Below the pieces are notes generated by a model. That model ran no database searches. It was not told where the DNA came from and worked only from the letters and a program-made list of their open reading frames with translations. Positions 8,909-16,932 of a stretch of DNA of 64,000 nucleotides are shown piece after piece; within the stretch, counting starts at the first letter, position 1, and every line of letters begins with the position of its first letter. Origin of the DNA: Rhodovastum atsumiense (GTDB taxonomy: Bacteria; Pseudomonadota; Alphaproteobacteria; Acetobacterales; Acetobacteraceae); assembly GCF_937425535.1 (NCBI RefSeq), contig NZ_OW485601.1:5501501-5565500 (forward strand), written 5' to 3'. Both the position numbers and the translations under genes were made by a program.

Positions 8909-9736
8909 ATGGTAGCCATCAGGCCACCCGTTCCGGCCGATCCGACATCGCTGCCGGAGGGAGACGGGCGCACCCGCCGTCGGCGCGGCGACCGGCTGCA
9001 CGGACTGGTGGTCGAATCGCTCGAATCGGACATCCTGTCCGGCCGCCTGCGGATCGGCGACCGCCTGCCGTCGGAGGCCGAGATCGCCGCGACCTTCGAT
9101 GTCAGCACCCGTACCGTGCGCGAGGCATTGCAGATCCTGGAAACCCGCGGCCTGGTGCAGCGCCGCCATGGCGAGCGGGCCGAGGTGGTGCGCGACGACG
9201 TCGGCAAGTTCCTCGACTCGCTGGCGGTGACGCTGAAGCAGTTGTTCATGGGCCAGCCGCAATATTTCGTGCAGCTCATGGATGTGCGCCGGATCATCGA
9301 GCTCGACGTCGTCGACCGGCTGGCCGGCACGGGCGGGGAGGTCAGCGAGGAAGTGGAACGGGCGCTGGCCGGCATGCGTGCCGCCGCCGAGGCCGACGAC
9401 TTTCCCCGCTTCACGGTGCACGACGCCGCCTTTCACCTTGGCCTGGTGCACTCGGTTCCGAACGGGATCCTGCATGTCCTGTACGAGAACCTCTACGCCC
9501 TGATCGTGGAGGTGATCCGGGTCGCCAGCGCGGTGCCGCAGAAGCCGCTCGCGATCGGCTATGCCGAGCACGAGGAAATCTACCGCCTGATCCGGGCGGG
9601 CGATGCGGCCGCGGCCCGGCAGGCCCTGGCCCGGCAGATCGAGGGCAGTGCCGGCTATGTCAGGATCGCGCTGCAGGCCAGGCGCCCCGCCGCCGCCGGC
9701 CGCAGGCGCACGCGCTCGCGCGGGGAAGGGGGGTAG
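8909..9736 (+). CDS. GntR-family regulator, FCD subgroup, NanR-like
   Basis: From the ATG at 8909 the protein has 275 residues. An open extension back to 8705 is rich in unlikely residues and covers the candidate operators, so the internal start is preferred although its ribosome-binding site is weak. The order is a basic linker (RTRRRRGDRL), a GntR winged helix (GDRLPSEAEIAATFDVSTRTVREALQ, wing with HGERAEV), and an all-helical FCD ligand domain with metal-binding histidines (VHDAAFHLGLVHS). The wing GERAEV, the N-terminal extension and the downstream nanA-like gene resemble E. coli NanR. Sialic acid or its analogue would be the inducer by analogy. Confidence 0.82.
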   Translation: MVAIRPPVPADPTSLPEGDGRTRRRRGDRLHGLVVESLESDILSGRLRIGDRLPSEAEIAATFDVSTRTVREALQILETRGLVQRRHGERAEVVRDDVGKFLDSLAVTLKQLFMGQPQYFVQLMDVRRIIELDVVDRLAGTGGEVSEEVERALAGMRAAAEADDFPRFTVHDAAFHLGLVHSVPNGILHVLYENLYALIVEVIRVASAVPQKPLAIGYAEHEEIYRLIRAGDAAAARQALARQIEGSAGYVRIALQARRPAAAGRRRTRSRGEGG

Positions 9737-9818
9737 CCCCGCCGGGGGGCGCCGCCCTGCCGCCGCGCTTCCACCGGACTGCGAAGAGAGGACGGGCGAT
9801 GGTGCCCGGTCATGTCCC

Positions 9819-10733
9819 ATGAATGAAATCCCAGCCTACCCCGCACGGCTCGCCGGCCTGCATGCCGCACTGATGACGCCGTACGACGCGGCGGGGGAGG
9901 TTTCCGAGCCTTGCCTGCGGCAATTGGTTGCTGCCGTGTTCAACCAGGGCCTCGATGGCCTGTATGTCGGGGGATCGACCGGCGAATCGCTGCTGCTGAC
10001 CACCGAGGAACGGCAGCGTGTCTTCCGCGTGGCGGCCGAGGAAGGGAAGGGGTGCGGTGCCTTGATCGGGCATGTCGGCGCCATTTCCACCCGCGAGGCG
10101 CAGATCCTGGCGCGCAGTTGCGCCGCGCTGGGCTATGACGCCGTGTCGGCGATCCCACCGATCTATTTTCAGCATTCGCGCGCGGCGATCCGCGACTATT
10201 ACGCGGCGATCGTCGATGCGGCGGAGGGCTTGCCCCTCATCCTCTACAACGTGCCGGCGATGAGCGGGATTCGCTTCACGCTGGCCGAGCTGCAGGACCT
10301 GCTGGGGCTGCCGGGCGTGGTGGGCATCAAGCAGACCACGAACGACATGTACCAGATGGAGCAGTTGCATCGGGGCTTTCCGGGGCTGCTGCTGCTGAAC
10401 GGCTTCGACGAAATGCTGCTGGCCGGGCTGGTCTCGGGCGCCAATGGCGGCATCGGCAGCACCTATAACGTGATGGGGCAGCGCTATCGTGAGTTGCGGC
10501 GCCTGGTGCTGGCCGGTGACACGGCGGGGGCGCTCGCCGTGCAGTCCCGCTGCAACGCGGTGATCGACACCTTGCTGGCATTCGGCGTGTTTCCCGCGCT
10601 GAAATACCTGCTGTTCAGGCTGGGCATCATCCGCACCCCGCTCTGTCGCGCCCCGATGGAGAGCCTCACCGGGGGCGCCATTGACCGCCTCGATGCCATC
10701 GCCGCCGAACTTGCGGGCGAACTCGGCCGCTGA
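9819..10733 (+). CDS. nanA: N-acetylneuraminate lyase-like aldolase (DapA/NanA family)
   Basis: A 304-residue class I aldolase of the DapA fold. GGSTGE at 51-56, Tyr143 in YNVPAMSG and the Schiff-base Lys171 in GIKQT line up with NanA. Beyond the family core, stretches such as DMYQMEQL, NGFDEMLLAGL, GANGGIGSTYNVMG and the ending with PLCRAPM closely follow E. coli NanA rather than DapA or KDG aldolase. It should split a sialic acid into pyruvate and N-acetylmannosamine. A seven-codon reading frame with a better ribosome site (start 9799) ends in a 2-base overlap with this start. No nanE or nanK is visible nearby, so the pathway is incomplete in this window. Confidence 0.8.
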   Translation: MNEIPAYPARLAGLHAALMTPYDAAGEVSEPCLRQLVAAVFNQGLDGLYVGGSTGESLLLTTEERQRVFRVAAEEGKGCGALIGHVGAISTREAQILARSCAALGYDAVSAIPPIYFQHSRAAIRDYYAAIVDAAEGLPLILYNVPAMSGIRFTLAELQDLLGLPGVVGIKQTTNDMYQMEQLHRGFPGLLLLNGFDEMLLAGLVSGANGGIGSTYNVMGQRYRELRRLVLAGDTAGALAVQSRCNAVIDTLLAFGVFPALKYLLFRLGIIRTPLCRAPMESLTGGAIDRLDAIAAELAGELGR

Positions 10734-11138
10734 GGCAAGCTCACTCACTCCAGCGAACCTGAAGCGTCTCTGCGGGAGGCGGCGGACACCACCGTCGCCT
10801 CCCGTCGCATGCGGTGGGGGAGGCGCACCCGCCGCTCGATCCCTTCACGGCGCCGTGAACTCCCCAATCTCCCACGGATTTTGCTCCAAATCGCTTGCGG
10901 GAGCGCCTTTCGGACTAAGACGCGATAACCTATCCTTATCACGTATGAATAGAGTCTGCCTTATTCTGGTTAAGTCATTGATAAATAAGAAAACTGCTAA
11001 ATCCTGATTTGAGTGACCTCACGGGGCATCGGACGCACGCGGACACACCGGGCATACCGATGGGGCGTCGGCCCGGGACGAGCCGACGGTTCTTGCGGGG
11101 GAATGAGGGGGGATGTTCTCGGGCGTGGGCGCGGGATT
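10734..11138. other. Intergenic stretch without a recognisable gene
   Basis: About 400 bases between nanA and repeat copy B. The first half is GC-rich, then an AT-richer patch follows around 10920-11005. Short open frames cross it but lack ribosome-binding sites and family resemblance. No terminator, tRNA or operator was convincing. Confidence 0.5.
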
Positions 11139-11297
11139 GGCGGGGTTTCACCCCGCACCCGACCAGGGCTTTGCCCTGGACCGACCAAGGGCTTTGCCCT
11201 TGGAACCCGGTTTTTCTGTGCCGCGCAGCGCGAATGGGATCCAAGGGCCTTGTGGCCCTTGGCGGGTCAAGGGCGGAGCCCTTGCCTTACTTTCTTA
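11139..11297 (-). repeat. Composite hairpin repeat, copy B
   Basis: Same element as copy A but inverted in the window, because the gene it follows (lpxB) is on the minus strand; it begins two bases after the lpxB stop. Read with lpxB it gives CAAGGGCTCCGCCCTTG, CAAGGGCCACAAGGCCCTTG, the CGCTGCGCGGCA core, CAAGGGCAAAGCCCTTGG, CCAGGGCAAAGCCCTGG and GCGGGGTGAAACCCCGC. Confidence 0.85.
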
Positions 11298-11299
11298 CT

Positions 11300-12466
11300 T
11301 CAGTGCCCATCCAGCACGGCCAGCACTTCCCGCGCCGCGGCTTCCGAAGGCAGGCCGACGGGTGGTGCCAGATGCTGTACTACGGTGCGGAAGGCGGCGC
11401 GCTGGGCCTCGGCGGCGGCACGGTCGTTCAGCAGGTTTTCCACGGTTTCGGCCAGCCGGGCCGGGGTGCAGTCCTGCTGCAGCAATTCGGGCACCACTTC
11501 GCGTCCGGCCAGCAGGTTCACCATGGCGACGTGCGGCACCCGGATCAGGTGCCGGGCGATCACAGCCGTGACCGGGTTCACCCGGTAGGTGACGGCCATC
11601 GGCACGCCGGCCAGGGCCAGTTCCAGCGTCGAGGTGCCGGATTTGGTCAGGGCGACCGAGGCCGCGGCATAGGCGTCGTGCTTGTCGGCAAGCTCCGTGA
11701 CCACGAGCGGCTGCACGGGCCAGTTGGCTGTCGCCTGATGCACCGTCTCGGCCACGGCGGAGGCGACCGGCACCACCGGCACCAGGCCCGGCACGCGCCC
11801 GGCCAGCAGCCCGAGCGTGCGCCCGAACACCGGCAGCAGGCGCGGCACTTCGCTGCGGCGGCTGCCGGGCATCAGCACCAGCACGGGCGCGTCCGCCCCC
11901 AGCCCGTGGGCGGCGCGGAACCGGGCGGCATTGCCATGGTCCGTGCCCGATTGCAGCACCGGGTGGCCGACGAAGGAGGCCGGCAGGCCGTGGCCGGCGA
12001 AGAAGCCGGGCTCGAAGGGCAGCAGGCAGAGCAGCCTTTCCCACAGGCCGGGGTAATGCCGGACCCGCTTCTCGCGCCAGGCCCAGACCTGGGGGGCGAC
12101 GTAATGCACGCGCGGAATGCCGGCACCGGCCACGCGGCGCAGCAGGCGCAGGGTGAAGCCGGGGCTGTCGATGGTTACCAGTACGCCCGGTCGCTGCCGG
12201 CGCACGTCCTCGGCGGTGTGTTTCAGCAGGCGGCTGAGGCGGCGCAGGCGCGGCAGTACCTCGATCAGCCCCATCACCGCCAGTTCCTGCATCGGGAACA
12301 GCGGCACCAGGCCCTGTTCGGCCATGCGTGGCCCGCCGACGCCGGCAAAGCGCAGCCCTGGCCGCAGGTCGCGCAGGGCGGCCATCAGCCGGGCACCGAG
12401 CACATCGCCGCTTTGTTCACCGGCAACGAGATAGATCAGGGGGTCAGGAGGAACATCCGCGCTCAT
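11300..12466 (-). CDS. lpxB: Lipid-A-disaccharide synthase
   Basis: A 388-residue GT19 glycosyltransferase. It joins UDP-2,3-diacylglucosamine to lipid X at the inner face of the cytoplasmic membrane, the fifth committed step of lipid A synthesis. Seen motifs are AGEQSGDVLGARL at the N-terminus, GVGGPRM, ELAVMGLIEVLP, VTIDSPGFTLRLL, YVAPQVWAWR, LPFEPGFF, FVGHPV, LMPGSRRSEV and the late TKSGTSTLELAL. The length is normal for the family. It stands alone here without lpxA/lpxD/fabZ. Repeat copy B lies immediately behind its stop. Confidence 0.95.
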   Translation of the reverse strand: MSADVPPDPLIYLVAGEQSGDVLGARLMAALRDLRPGLRFAGVGGPRMAEQGLVPLFPMQELAVMGLIEVLPRLRRLSRLLKHTAEDVRRQRPGVLVTIDSPGFTLRLLRRVAGAGIPRVHYVAPQVWAWREKRVRHYPGLWERLLCLLPFEPGFFAGHGLPASFVGHPVLQSGTDHGNAARFRAAHGLGADAPVLVLMPGSRRSEVPRLLPVFGRTLGLLAGRVPGLVPVVPVASAVAETVHQATANWPVQPLVVTELADKHDAYAAASVALTKSGTSTLELALAGVPMAVTYRVNPVTAVIARHLIRVPHVAMVNLLAGREVVPELLQQDCTPARLAETVENLLNDRAAAEAQRAAFRTVVQHLAPPVGLPSEAAAREVLAVLDGH

Positions 12467-12511
12467 GCGCCTGCATAGGGCGCGACGGCAGATGCGTCCA
12501 TGGTGGCCGGA

Positions 12512-12688
12512 TCAGTTGGTGCACCAGGACTCCGGATGGCGTTCGCGGGCGGCGACTGCCTCCCCCGCGGCCACCAGCACGGCCCGCATTTCCTCCAGGG
12601 TCACGCCGTCGCTGTCCATGACGGCGCGAATCAACGGGTCGCTTAACAGCGTCTCGAAGGTCAGGGGCGTGAAGGGCTCCGCATACAC
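12512..12688 (-). CDS. Possible small acidic protein of unknown function
   Basis: A frame ending in TGA at 12512 encodes a plausible soluble, acidic helical peptide of about 58 residues (PFTPLTFETLLSDPLIRAVM, then DSDGVTLEEMRAVLVAAGE). The frame stays open towards the end of the COG0523 gene without an ATG; a GTG at 12688 is the assumed start. It lies between that GTPase gene and lpxB on the same strand. The peptide is protein-like rather than shadow-like, but no family is recognised and the start is uncertain. Confidence 0.35.
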   Translation of the reverse strand: MYAEPFTPLTFETLLSDPLIRAVMDSDGVTLEEMRAVLVAAGEAVAARERHPESWCTN

Positions 12689-12825
12689 GTCGGGACACTC
12701 CGGCTGGCGCGGGGCACGCTCTGGTAGCTGTGACTGTGCCAGTGTGAGGCGATCCTGGCCAGCCGGTATATCAACAATTTCGCGAGCTATGGCGAAAGCG
12801 ACCCTACCGATAGGTGCGGAATCGA

Positions 12826-13890
12826 TCAGACCGGGCCGGTCGTGTCGCGTGCGGCATCCTCGAAGGCACGCAACCCCGCGGCGATGGTGTCGCGGTCGAG
12901 GTCCCGGGTGATGAACACCAGGCGCGAGGACCGGTCATCGTCCTCCGCCCAGGCCGGCAACAGCACCGGCTCGTGGAACAGGTGCTGCACCCCGTGGATC
13001 GCCACCGGCCGTGCCTGGCCTTCCAGGTTGAGGATTCCCTTCACCCGCAACAGGTTTTCCCCGCGGGTGGCGATCAGCATCTCCAGATAGGTGCCAATAC
13101 CCTGCCAGTGCAGCGGCGTTTCCCAGGTCAGGCAGAAGGCGGCGATGCGGGCGTCGTGCCGGTTCGGGTCATGGTGGTGATGATGTGCGTGCCCGTGCCG
13201 CGCCGCGGCGAAGGCCTCGGCATCGAGCCAGCGCCGCACGTCGCCGATCTTGCCGCCGGCATCGAACAGCCCGCAATCGAGGATCTCCGACGGATGGAGC
13301 GCCCCTTTCACCGCCGTCAGCAGCGGGGCCGCCGGATTGAGCCGGCGCAGTCGCTCGGTCAGGGTGGCGAGCCCGCCGGCGGGCAGCAGGTCGGTCTTGG
13401 ACAGCACCAGCCGGTCGGCCACCGCCACCTGTCGCACCGCTTCTTCCTGCGCGTCGAGCTGGGCCGGCGCGTTCACCGCGTCCACCACTGTCACCACACC
13501 ATCGAGCCGGTAGCGGACCGCGACCGAGGCGTCGCCCATCAGCGTCTGGATGATCGGGGCGGGATCAGCGAGGCCGGTGGTTTCGATCACCACCCGCCTG
13601 ACCGCACCGGCGGCGACGCGCGGGGCGAGGTTGCGCAGCGCCCGCACCAGGTCGCCGCGCACCATGCAGCACAGGCAGCCCGCGTTCAGCAGCACGGTGT
13701 CCTCGTCCAGCGTCTCGACCAGCAGGTGGTCGATGCCGATCTCGCCGAACTCGTTCACCAGCACCGCGGTGCCGGCCAGGGCCGGATCGTGCAGCAGGTG
13801 GTTCAGCAGCGTGGTCTTGCCGGCGCCGAGGAAGCCGGTCAGCACCGTGACCGGCACCAGGCCGGCGCCGGCGGGGACGGTTTCAGACAT
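12826..13890 (-). CDS. COG0523 (CobW/ZigA-like) GTP-dependent metallochaperone
   Basis: A 354-residue G3E GTPase. Visible parts are the Walker A region [10 protein letters not shown] (18-27), the metal-binding CLCC at 72-75, the G4 motif SKTD (164-167), a histidine stretch at 231-241 ([10 protein letters not shown]) and a C-terminal CobW_C domain. COG0523 proteins pass metal to client enzymes; those with this CxCC and next to zur act in zinc scarcity. The ATG overlaps the 3' end of hisI by eight bases, so the two are translated together, and zur is divergent just beyond. This context argues for zinc rather than cobalt. Confidence 0.88.
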   Translation of the reverse strand: MSETVPAGAGLVPVTVLTGFLGAGKTTLLNHLLHDPALAGTAVLVNEFGEIGIDHLLVETLDEDTVLLNAGCLCCMVRGDLVRALRNLAPRVAAGAVRRVVIETTGLADPAPIIQTLMGDASVAVRYRLDGVVTVVDAVNAPAQLDAQEEAVRQVAVADRLVLSKTDLLPAGGLATLTERLRRLNPAAPLLTAVKGALHPSEILDCGLFDAGGKIGDVRRWLDAEAFAAARHGHAHHHHHDPNRHDARIAAFCLTWETPLHWQGIGTYLEMLIATRGENLLRVKGILNLEGQARPVAIHGVQHLFHEPVLLPAWAEDDDRSSRLVFITRDLDRDTIAAGLRAFEDAARDTTGPV

Positions 13891-14290
13891 GGGCGGTGCC
13901 GTAGAGGCGCTCGGGGTCGATCTCGGGGGCCATGATCTCCTGCAGCGCGCCGTCGCGGGTGGCGCGGTAGAAGCAACTGCGGCGGCCGGTGTGGCAGGCG
14001 ACGCCCTTCTGGTCGACCAGCAGCAGCAGCGCGTCGCCGTCGCAGTCGATTCGCAGTTCCACCAGATGCTGCACCTGCCCGGAGCTCTCGCCCTTGCGCC
14101 AGAGCTGGCCGCGGCTGCGGCTGAAATAGCAGACCCGGCCGGTCGCCAGGGTCTCGGCGATGGCGTCGCGGTTCATCCAGGCCAGCATGAGCACCTCGCC
14201 GGTGTCGTGCTGCTGGGCAATGGCGGTGACGAGGCCGTTCGCGTCGAAGCGGAGCGACTGCCACAGGGAAGGGATGTCGGTGCTGGTCAT
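13883..14290 (-). CDS. hisI: Phosphoribosyl-AMP cyclohydrolase
   Basis: A 135-residue single-domain HisI, the third step of histidine synthesis (opening the adenine ring of PR-AMP). The zinc and magnesium sites are visible: aspartates 82, 84 and 86 around Cys83, then Cys99 and Cys106 in [16 protein letters not shown] and the basic [11 protein letters not shown] are family signatures. HisI is a zinc enzyme. It heads an operon with a COG0523 metallochaperone and faces zur across 17-20 bases, so it may be a zinc-regulated copy or simply a client of the chaperone. Whether another hisI exists elsewhere cannot be seen. Confidence 0.93.
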   Translation of the reverse strand: MTSTDIPSLWQSLRFDANGLVTAIAQQHDTGEVLMLAWMNRDAIAETLATGRVCYFSRSRGQLWRKGESSGQVQHLVELRIDCDGDALLLLVDQKGVACHTGRRSCFYRATRDGALQEIMAPEIDPERLYGTAHV

Positions 14291-14310
14291 GCCTGCTATC
14301 CTGCCGCGTG

Positions 14311-14793
14311 ATGGTGCAAGAAGGAAATCCCGGGGCGTTCTCGGCCCGCACGACAGCCCTGCTCGACCGCGCGGCCCGGCTGTGCGAGGAGCGGGGCGCG
14401 AAGCTCACCGACCTGCGGCGCGACGTGCTCGGCCTGATTCTGGAGACCGAGGCGCCGACCGGGGCGTACGAGCTGCTCGACCGACTGCGCGCCCGGCGCG
14501 GCGGCGGTGCCCCGCCCACGGTGTACCGGGCACTGGATTTCCTGGTGGAGCAGGGGCTGGTGCACCGGCTGGAACGGCTTTCGGCCTTCGTCGGCTGCAT
14601 CGACGTATGCGAGGCGCCGCATGCGCATCACGAGGCGGTGCAGTTCCTGATCTGCCGGGGCTGCGGCCGGGTGACCGAGATCGAGGACCACGGCCTCGCC
14701 GAGGCGCTGGCGGCGGCGGCGCGGCGGGTCGGTTTCACGGTGACCGGTGCGACCATCGAGGCGGAGGGGCTCTGCGCCAATTGCCGCTCCTGA
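14311..14793 (+). CDS. zur: Zinc uptake regulator of the Fur family
   Basis: A 160-residue Fur-family repressor starting at ATG 14311; a GTG directly before it is an alternative. It has the winged helix (LTDLRRDVLGLIL, PPTVYRALDFLVEQGLVHRLE), the HAHHEAVQF histidine cluster and the structural zinc cysteines C115xxC118 and C155xxC158. The HAHHE..QFLICRGCG pattern and the divergent hisI-COG0523 operon favour Zur over Fur or PerR. With Zn(II) it would repress zinc-saving genes. No clear Zur box was found in the tiny gap to hisI; any site would lie inside one of the coding regions. Confidence 0.85.
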   Translation: MVQEGNPGAFSARTTALLDRAARLCEERGAKLTDLRRDVLGLILETEAPTGAYELLDRLRARRGGGAPPTVYRALDFLVEQGLVHRLERLSAFVGCIDVCEAPHAHHEAVQFLICRGCGRVTEIEDHGLAEALAAAARRVGFTVTGATIEAEGLCANCRS

Positions 14794-14821
14794 GTCGGTG
14801 CCTGCCGGCCCTGGTGGTTGC

Positions 14822-15571
14822 TCAGCCGTTTTCCGATTGCAGCCGCAGCCGCTCGCGCAGCAGCAGCGCGAACACCGGGGGGTTATCGCGCAGGTAGCGC
14901 CCCGCCAGGCGGCGCGGATCGCTGGCCAGCCGGTGCAGCCATTCCAGCCCGTGGCGCTGCATGAACCCGGGCGCGCGCGGGACGGCGCCGGCGAGGAATT
15001 CCAGGCTGGCGCCGACGCACAGGCCAAGCCCCTGGGCCCGGCCGGTAGCGTGGATGGCGGCGGCCAGCTTCTCCTGTCGCGGCGAGCCGACCGCCAGCAG
15101 CACCAGCCGCGCCGGGTGGTCGAGCACGAATTGCACGGTTTCGCGGAAGGCGCCGGCATCGCGGTCGAAGCCCATCGGCGGGTCGAAATGCGCCGGCGGG
15201 GCGAGGCCGCAGCGGGCCACCAGCGCGGGCAGGTGGTGGGGGGCCAGTCCGACGATGGTGATCCGCTCTCCGGGATGGAGATGTTGCTGCAGCAGCAGCG
15301 CCGTCAGGTCGCTGCCCGGGGCGACCGCGGGGCAGGGCAGGCCGAGCAGCCGGGCCGCGCCCCCCACCACCCGGCTGTCGAGCAGACACAGCAAGGCGCC
15401 GTGGTAAAGCGGGGCCAGCGCCGGCTGGCGGGCCAGGCGCACCAGGTGGTCGGCGTTCGGCGTGACCACGTAGCCGAACGGGGCCTGCGGCGGGCGCGCG
15501 GCGAGGTGCCGGGCGGCGGCTTCGGTCGGCAGGTCGGCGAAGTCGAGGCCGAGCAGCCGGACCGTGCGCAT
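14822..15571 (-). CDS. WecG/TagA/CpsF-family glycosyltransferase
   Basis: A 249-residue GT26 protein. Family marks are TPNADHLVRL near the N-terminus, the LLDSRVVGGAARLLG segment, ITIVGLAPH, VLLAVGSPRQEK, LGLCVGASLEFLAG and RAPGFMQRHGLEWLHRLASDPRRL. Members move ManNAc-type or similar sugars onto lipid-linked precursors on the cytoplasmic side of the membrane. The start at 15571 begins five bases after the GH5 gene stop; ATG 15589 would overlap it and is possible. Coupling to a secreted glycosidase suggests a small exopolysaccharide locus. Confidence 0.85.
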   Translation of the reverse strand: MRTVRLLGLDFADLPTEAAARHLAARPPQAPFGYVVTPNADHLVRLARQPALAPLYHGALLCLLDSRVVGGAARLLGLPCPAVAPGSDLTALLLQQHLHPGERITIVGLAPHHLPALVARCGLAPPAHFDPPMGFDRDAGAFRETVQFVLDHPARLVLLAVGSPRQEKLAAAIHATGRAQGLGLCVGASLEFLAGAVPRAPGFMQRHGLEWLHRLASDPRRLAGRYLRDNPPVFALLLRERLRLQSENG

Positions 15572-15575
15572 GGCG

Positions 15576-16661
15576 TCAACGCTGGGCATGCAGACCCAGC
15601 GCGGCAAGCAGGTCGGGGTCGAGCCGGGCGCCGGGATGGGGACGCAGCGCGAAGCCCAGGCTGTCATCGTAGCCCCACAGGGCCCAGCCGATGCCCTCGC
15701 GTTCCATCGCCGTGCGCATGGCGGTGATCCAGGCCAGCCGGGTTGCCCGGTCCAGCCTGTTGCTGGCGCCGAATTCCCCGGCAACGAGGTGCACCTCATT
15801 GCGGCGCGCCCACTCGCCGGCACGACGCACGGCCTGGCGTACCTTCTCGGCGTCCCAGTGTTCGGAGCAGTACCACTTGGCGACCTCGCGCGTGCGGGTG
15901 TCGGCCGCCGCGGCCTGGGCGCGGGCGCAATCCTGGGGCGAGGAGGTCGGGAAAGGCAGGCGCGCGAGGGCGCGATGGTCGAGCGAAGGCTCGAAGGCGC
16001 CGACCGTGGTCAGCACCTGCGGCTCGTAGATATGGATGGTGTAGACGACGTTGCGGTCGGCGACGGGGGAGAGTGACTTGAGGCCTTTGATGCTGCTCCA
16101 GTCCGGGCCGGTCAGCACCACCGTGGCGTCCGGCAGGGCGGCGCGGATGCGCCCGAGCGCTTCCTGCTGCAACGCGCCCCAGCGCGCCGGATCGGAAAAG
16201 ACCGGCTCGTTCACGATTTCGGGGAAGGTCAGCTTCGGGTCGAGCCCACGCAGGGCGGGGGCGGTCCGTTGCCACAGGTCCAGCAGGGCCTTGGCATCAG
16301 TCGGGGAGCTTTCCAGCTTCCAGTCGTGCTTGTGCCAGCCGACCATGACGCCGAAGCCGTGGCGCTGGATACGCTTGATGGTATCAACCAAAAGTCCGGT
16401 GCGCCCGGCAAGCACATCTGGCTGAACTGCCAGACGAACAAAGGTAAAGCCAACCTGGTGCAATGAATCCAGTTCCTGATCACTGATATAGTTCGCCAGA
16501 AAGCGATCATCTCGACTGACAGGAAATCTGAACCAATTGGTAAAATTGATTCCGCGTTCCATAACAGAAAGTCGTTCCGCAGGCACATCAGCGTGTGCGG
16601 AAGAGTAGAATCCAAAAAAGACAGTTATCAATATAACGAGAACCCGCATCATCTGCGCCAT
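15576..16661 (-). CDS. Secreted glycoside hydrolase family 5 (cellulase-like)
   Basis: From the ATG at 16661 the protein has 361 residues with a signal peptide (MRVLVILITVFFGFYSSAHA core). GH5 motifs are GINFTNWFR, FVRLAVQPD, the acid/base Glu in TFPEIVNEP, the YTIHIYEP strand, the nucleophile Glu in LVAGEFG and a late WALWGYDDS. It probably cleaves a beta-glucan in the periplasm or outside. The frame is open further upstream to 16763 but that part does not look like protein. The first 250 bases are clearly more AT-rich than the rest of the gene. It overlaps or abuts the WecG-type gene, so it may trim the exported polysaccharide rather than feed on cellulose. Confidence 0.85.
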   Translation of the reverse strand: MAQMMRVLVILITVFFGFYSSAHADVPAERLSVMERGINFTNWFRFPVSRDDRFLANYISDQELDSLHQVGFTFVRLAVQPDVLAGRTGLLVDTIKRIQRHGFGVMVGWHKHDWKLESSPTDAKALLDLWQRTAPALRGLDPKLTFPEIVNEPVFSDPARWGALQQEALGRIRAALPDATVVLTGPDWSSIKGLKSLSPVADRNVVYTIHIYEPQVLTTVGAFEPSLDHRALARLPFPTSSPQDCARAQAAAADTRTREVAKWYCSEHWDAEKVRQAVRRAGEWARRNEVHLVAGEFGASNRLDRATRLAWITAMRTAMEREGIGWALWGYDDSLGFALRPHPGARLDPDLLAALGLHAQR

Positions 16662-16932
16662 TGGAATGATCATTTGGACGAACGACGCGGTACATCGGAA
16701 TTGGTTGCTTACGATAGTCGCAAAATGCGGCGGAAAATATATGTGATTATTTGTTATGAACAAGGATCAACTGTGAATGTGGAATGTTTTTGACGATGCC
16801 TCTATGCTTCTCGCCGGCCAGCGGAAGCAGGCGGGCGGCCTTTCGCCCCGGTATTCCGGCCGTTGATGGTGATGCCGCGCCCCCCGCGCAGGTCAGTCGC
16901 CTGACCCAGGCGACGATGAGGGAGAACAGGCC

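Noticed and set aside
6448-9414. 988-codon minus-strand frame over the SDR, MFS and GntR genes
   Set aside because: Shadow of three recognisable plus-strand genes in a high-GC genome; the translation is low-complexity and matches nothing.
14291-14310. Zur box in the hisI-zur gap
   Set aside because: Only about 20 bases are available and no GTTATA-type palindrome is present.
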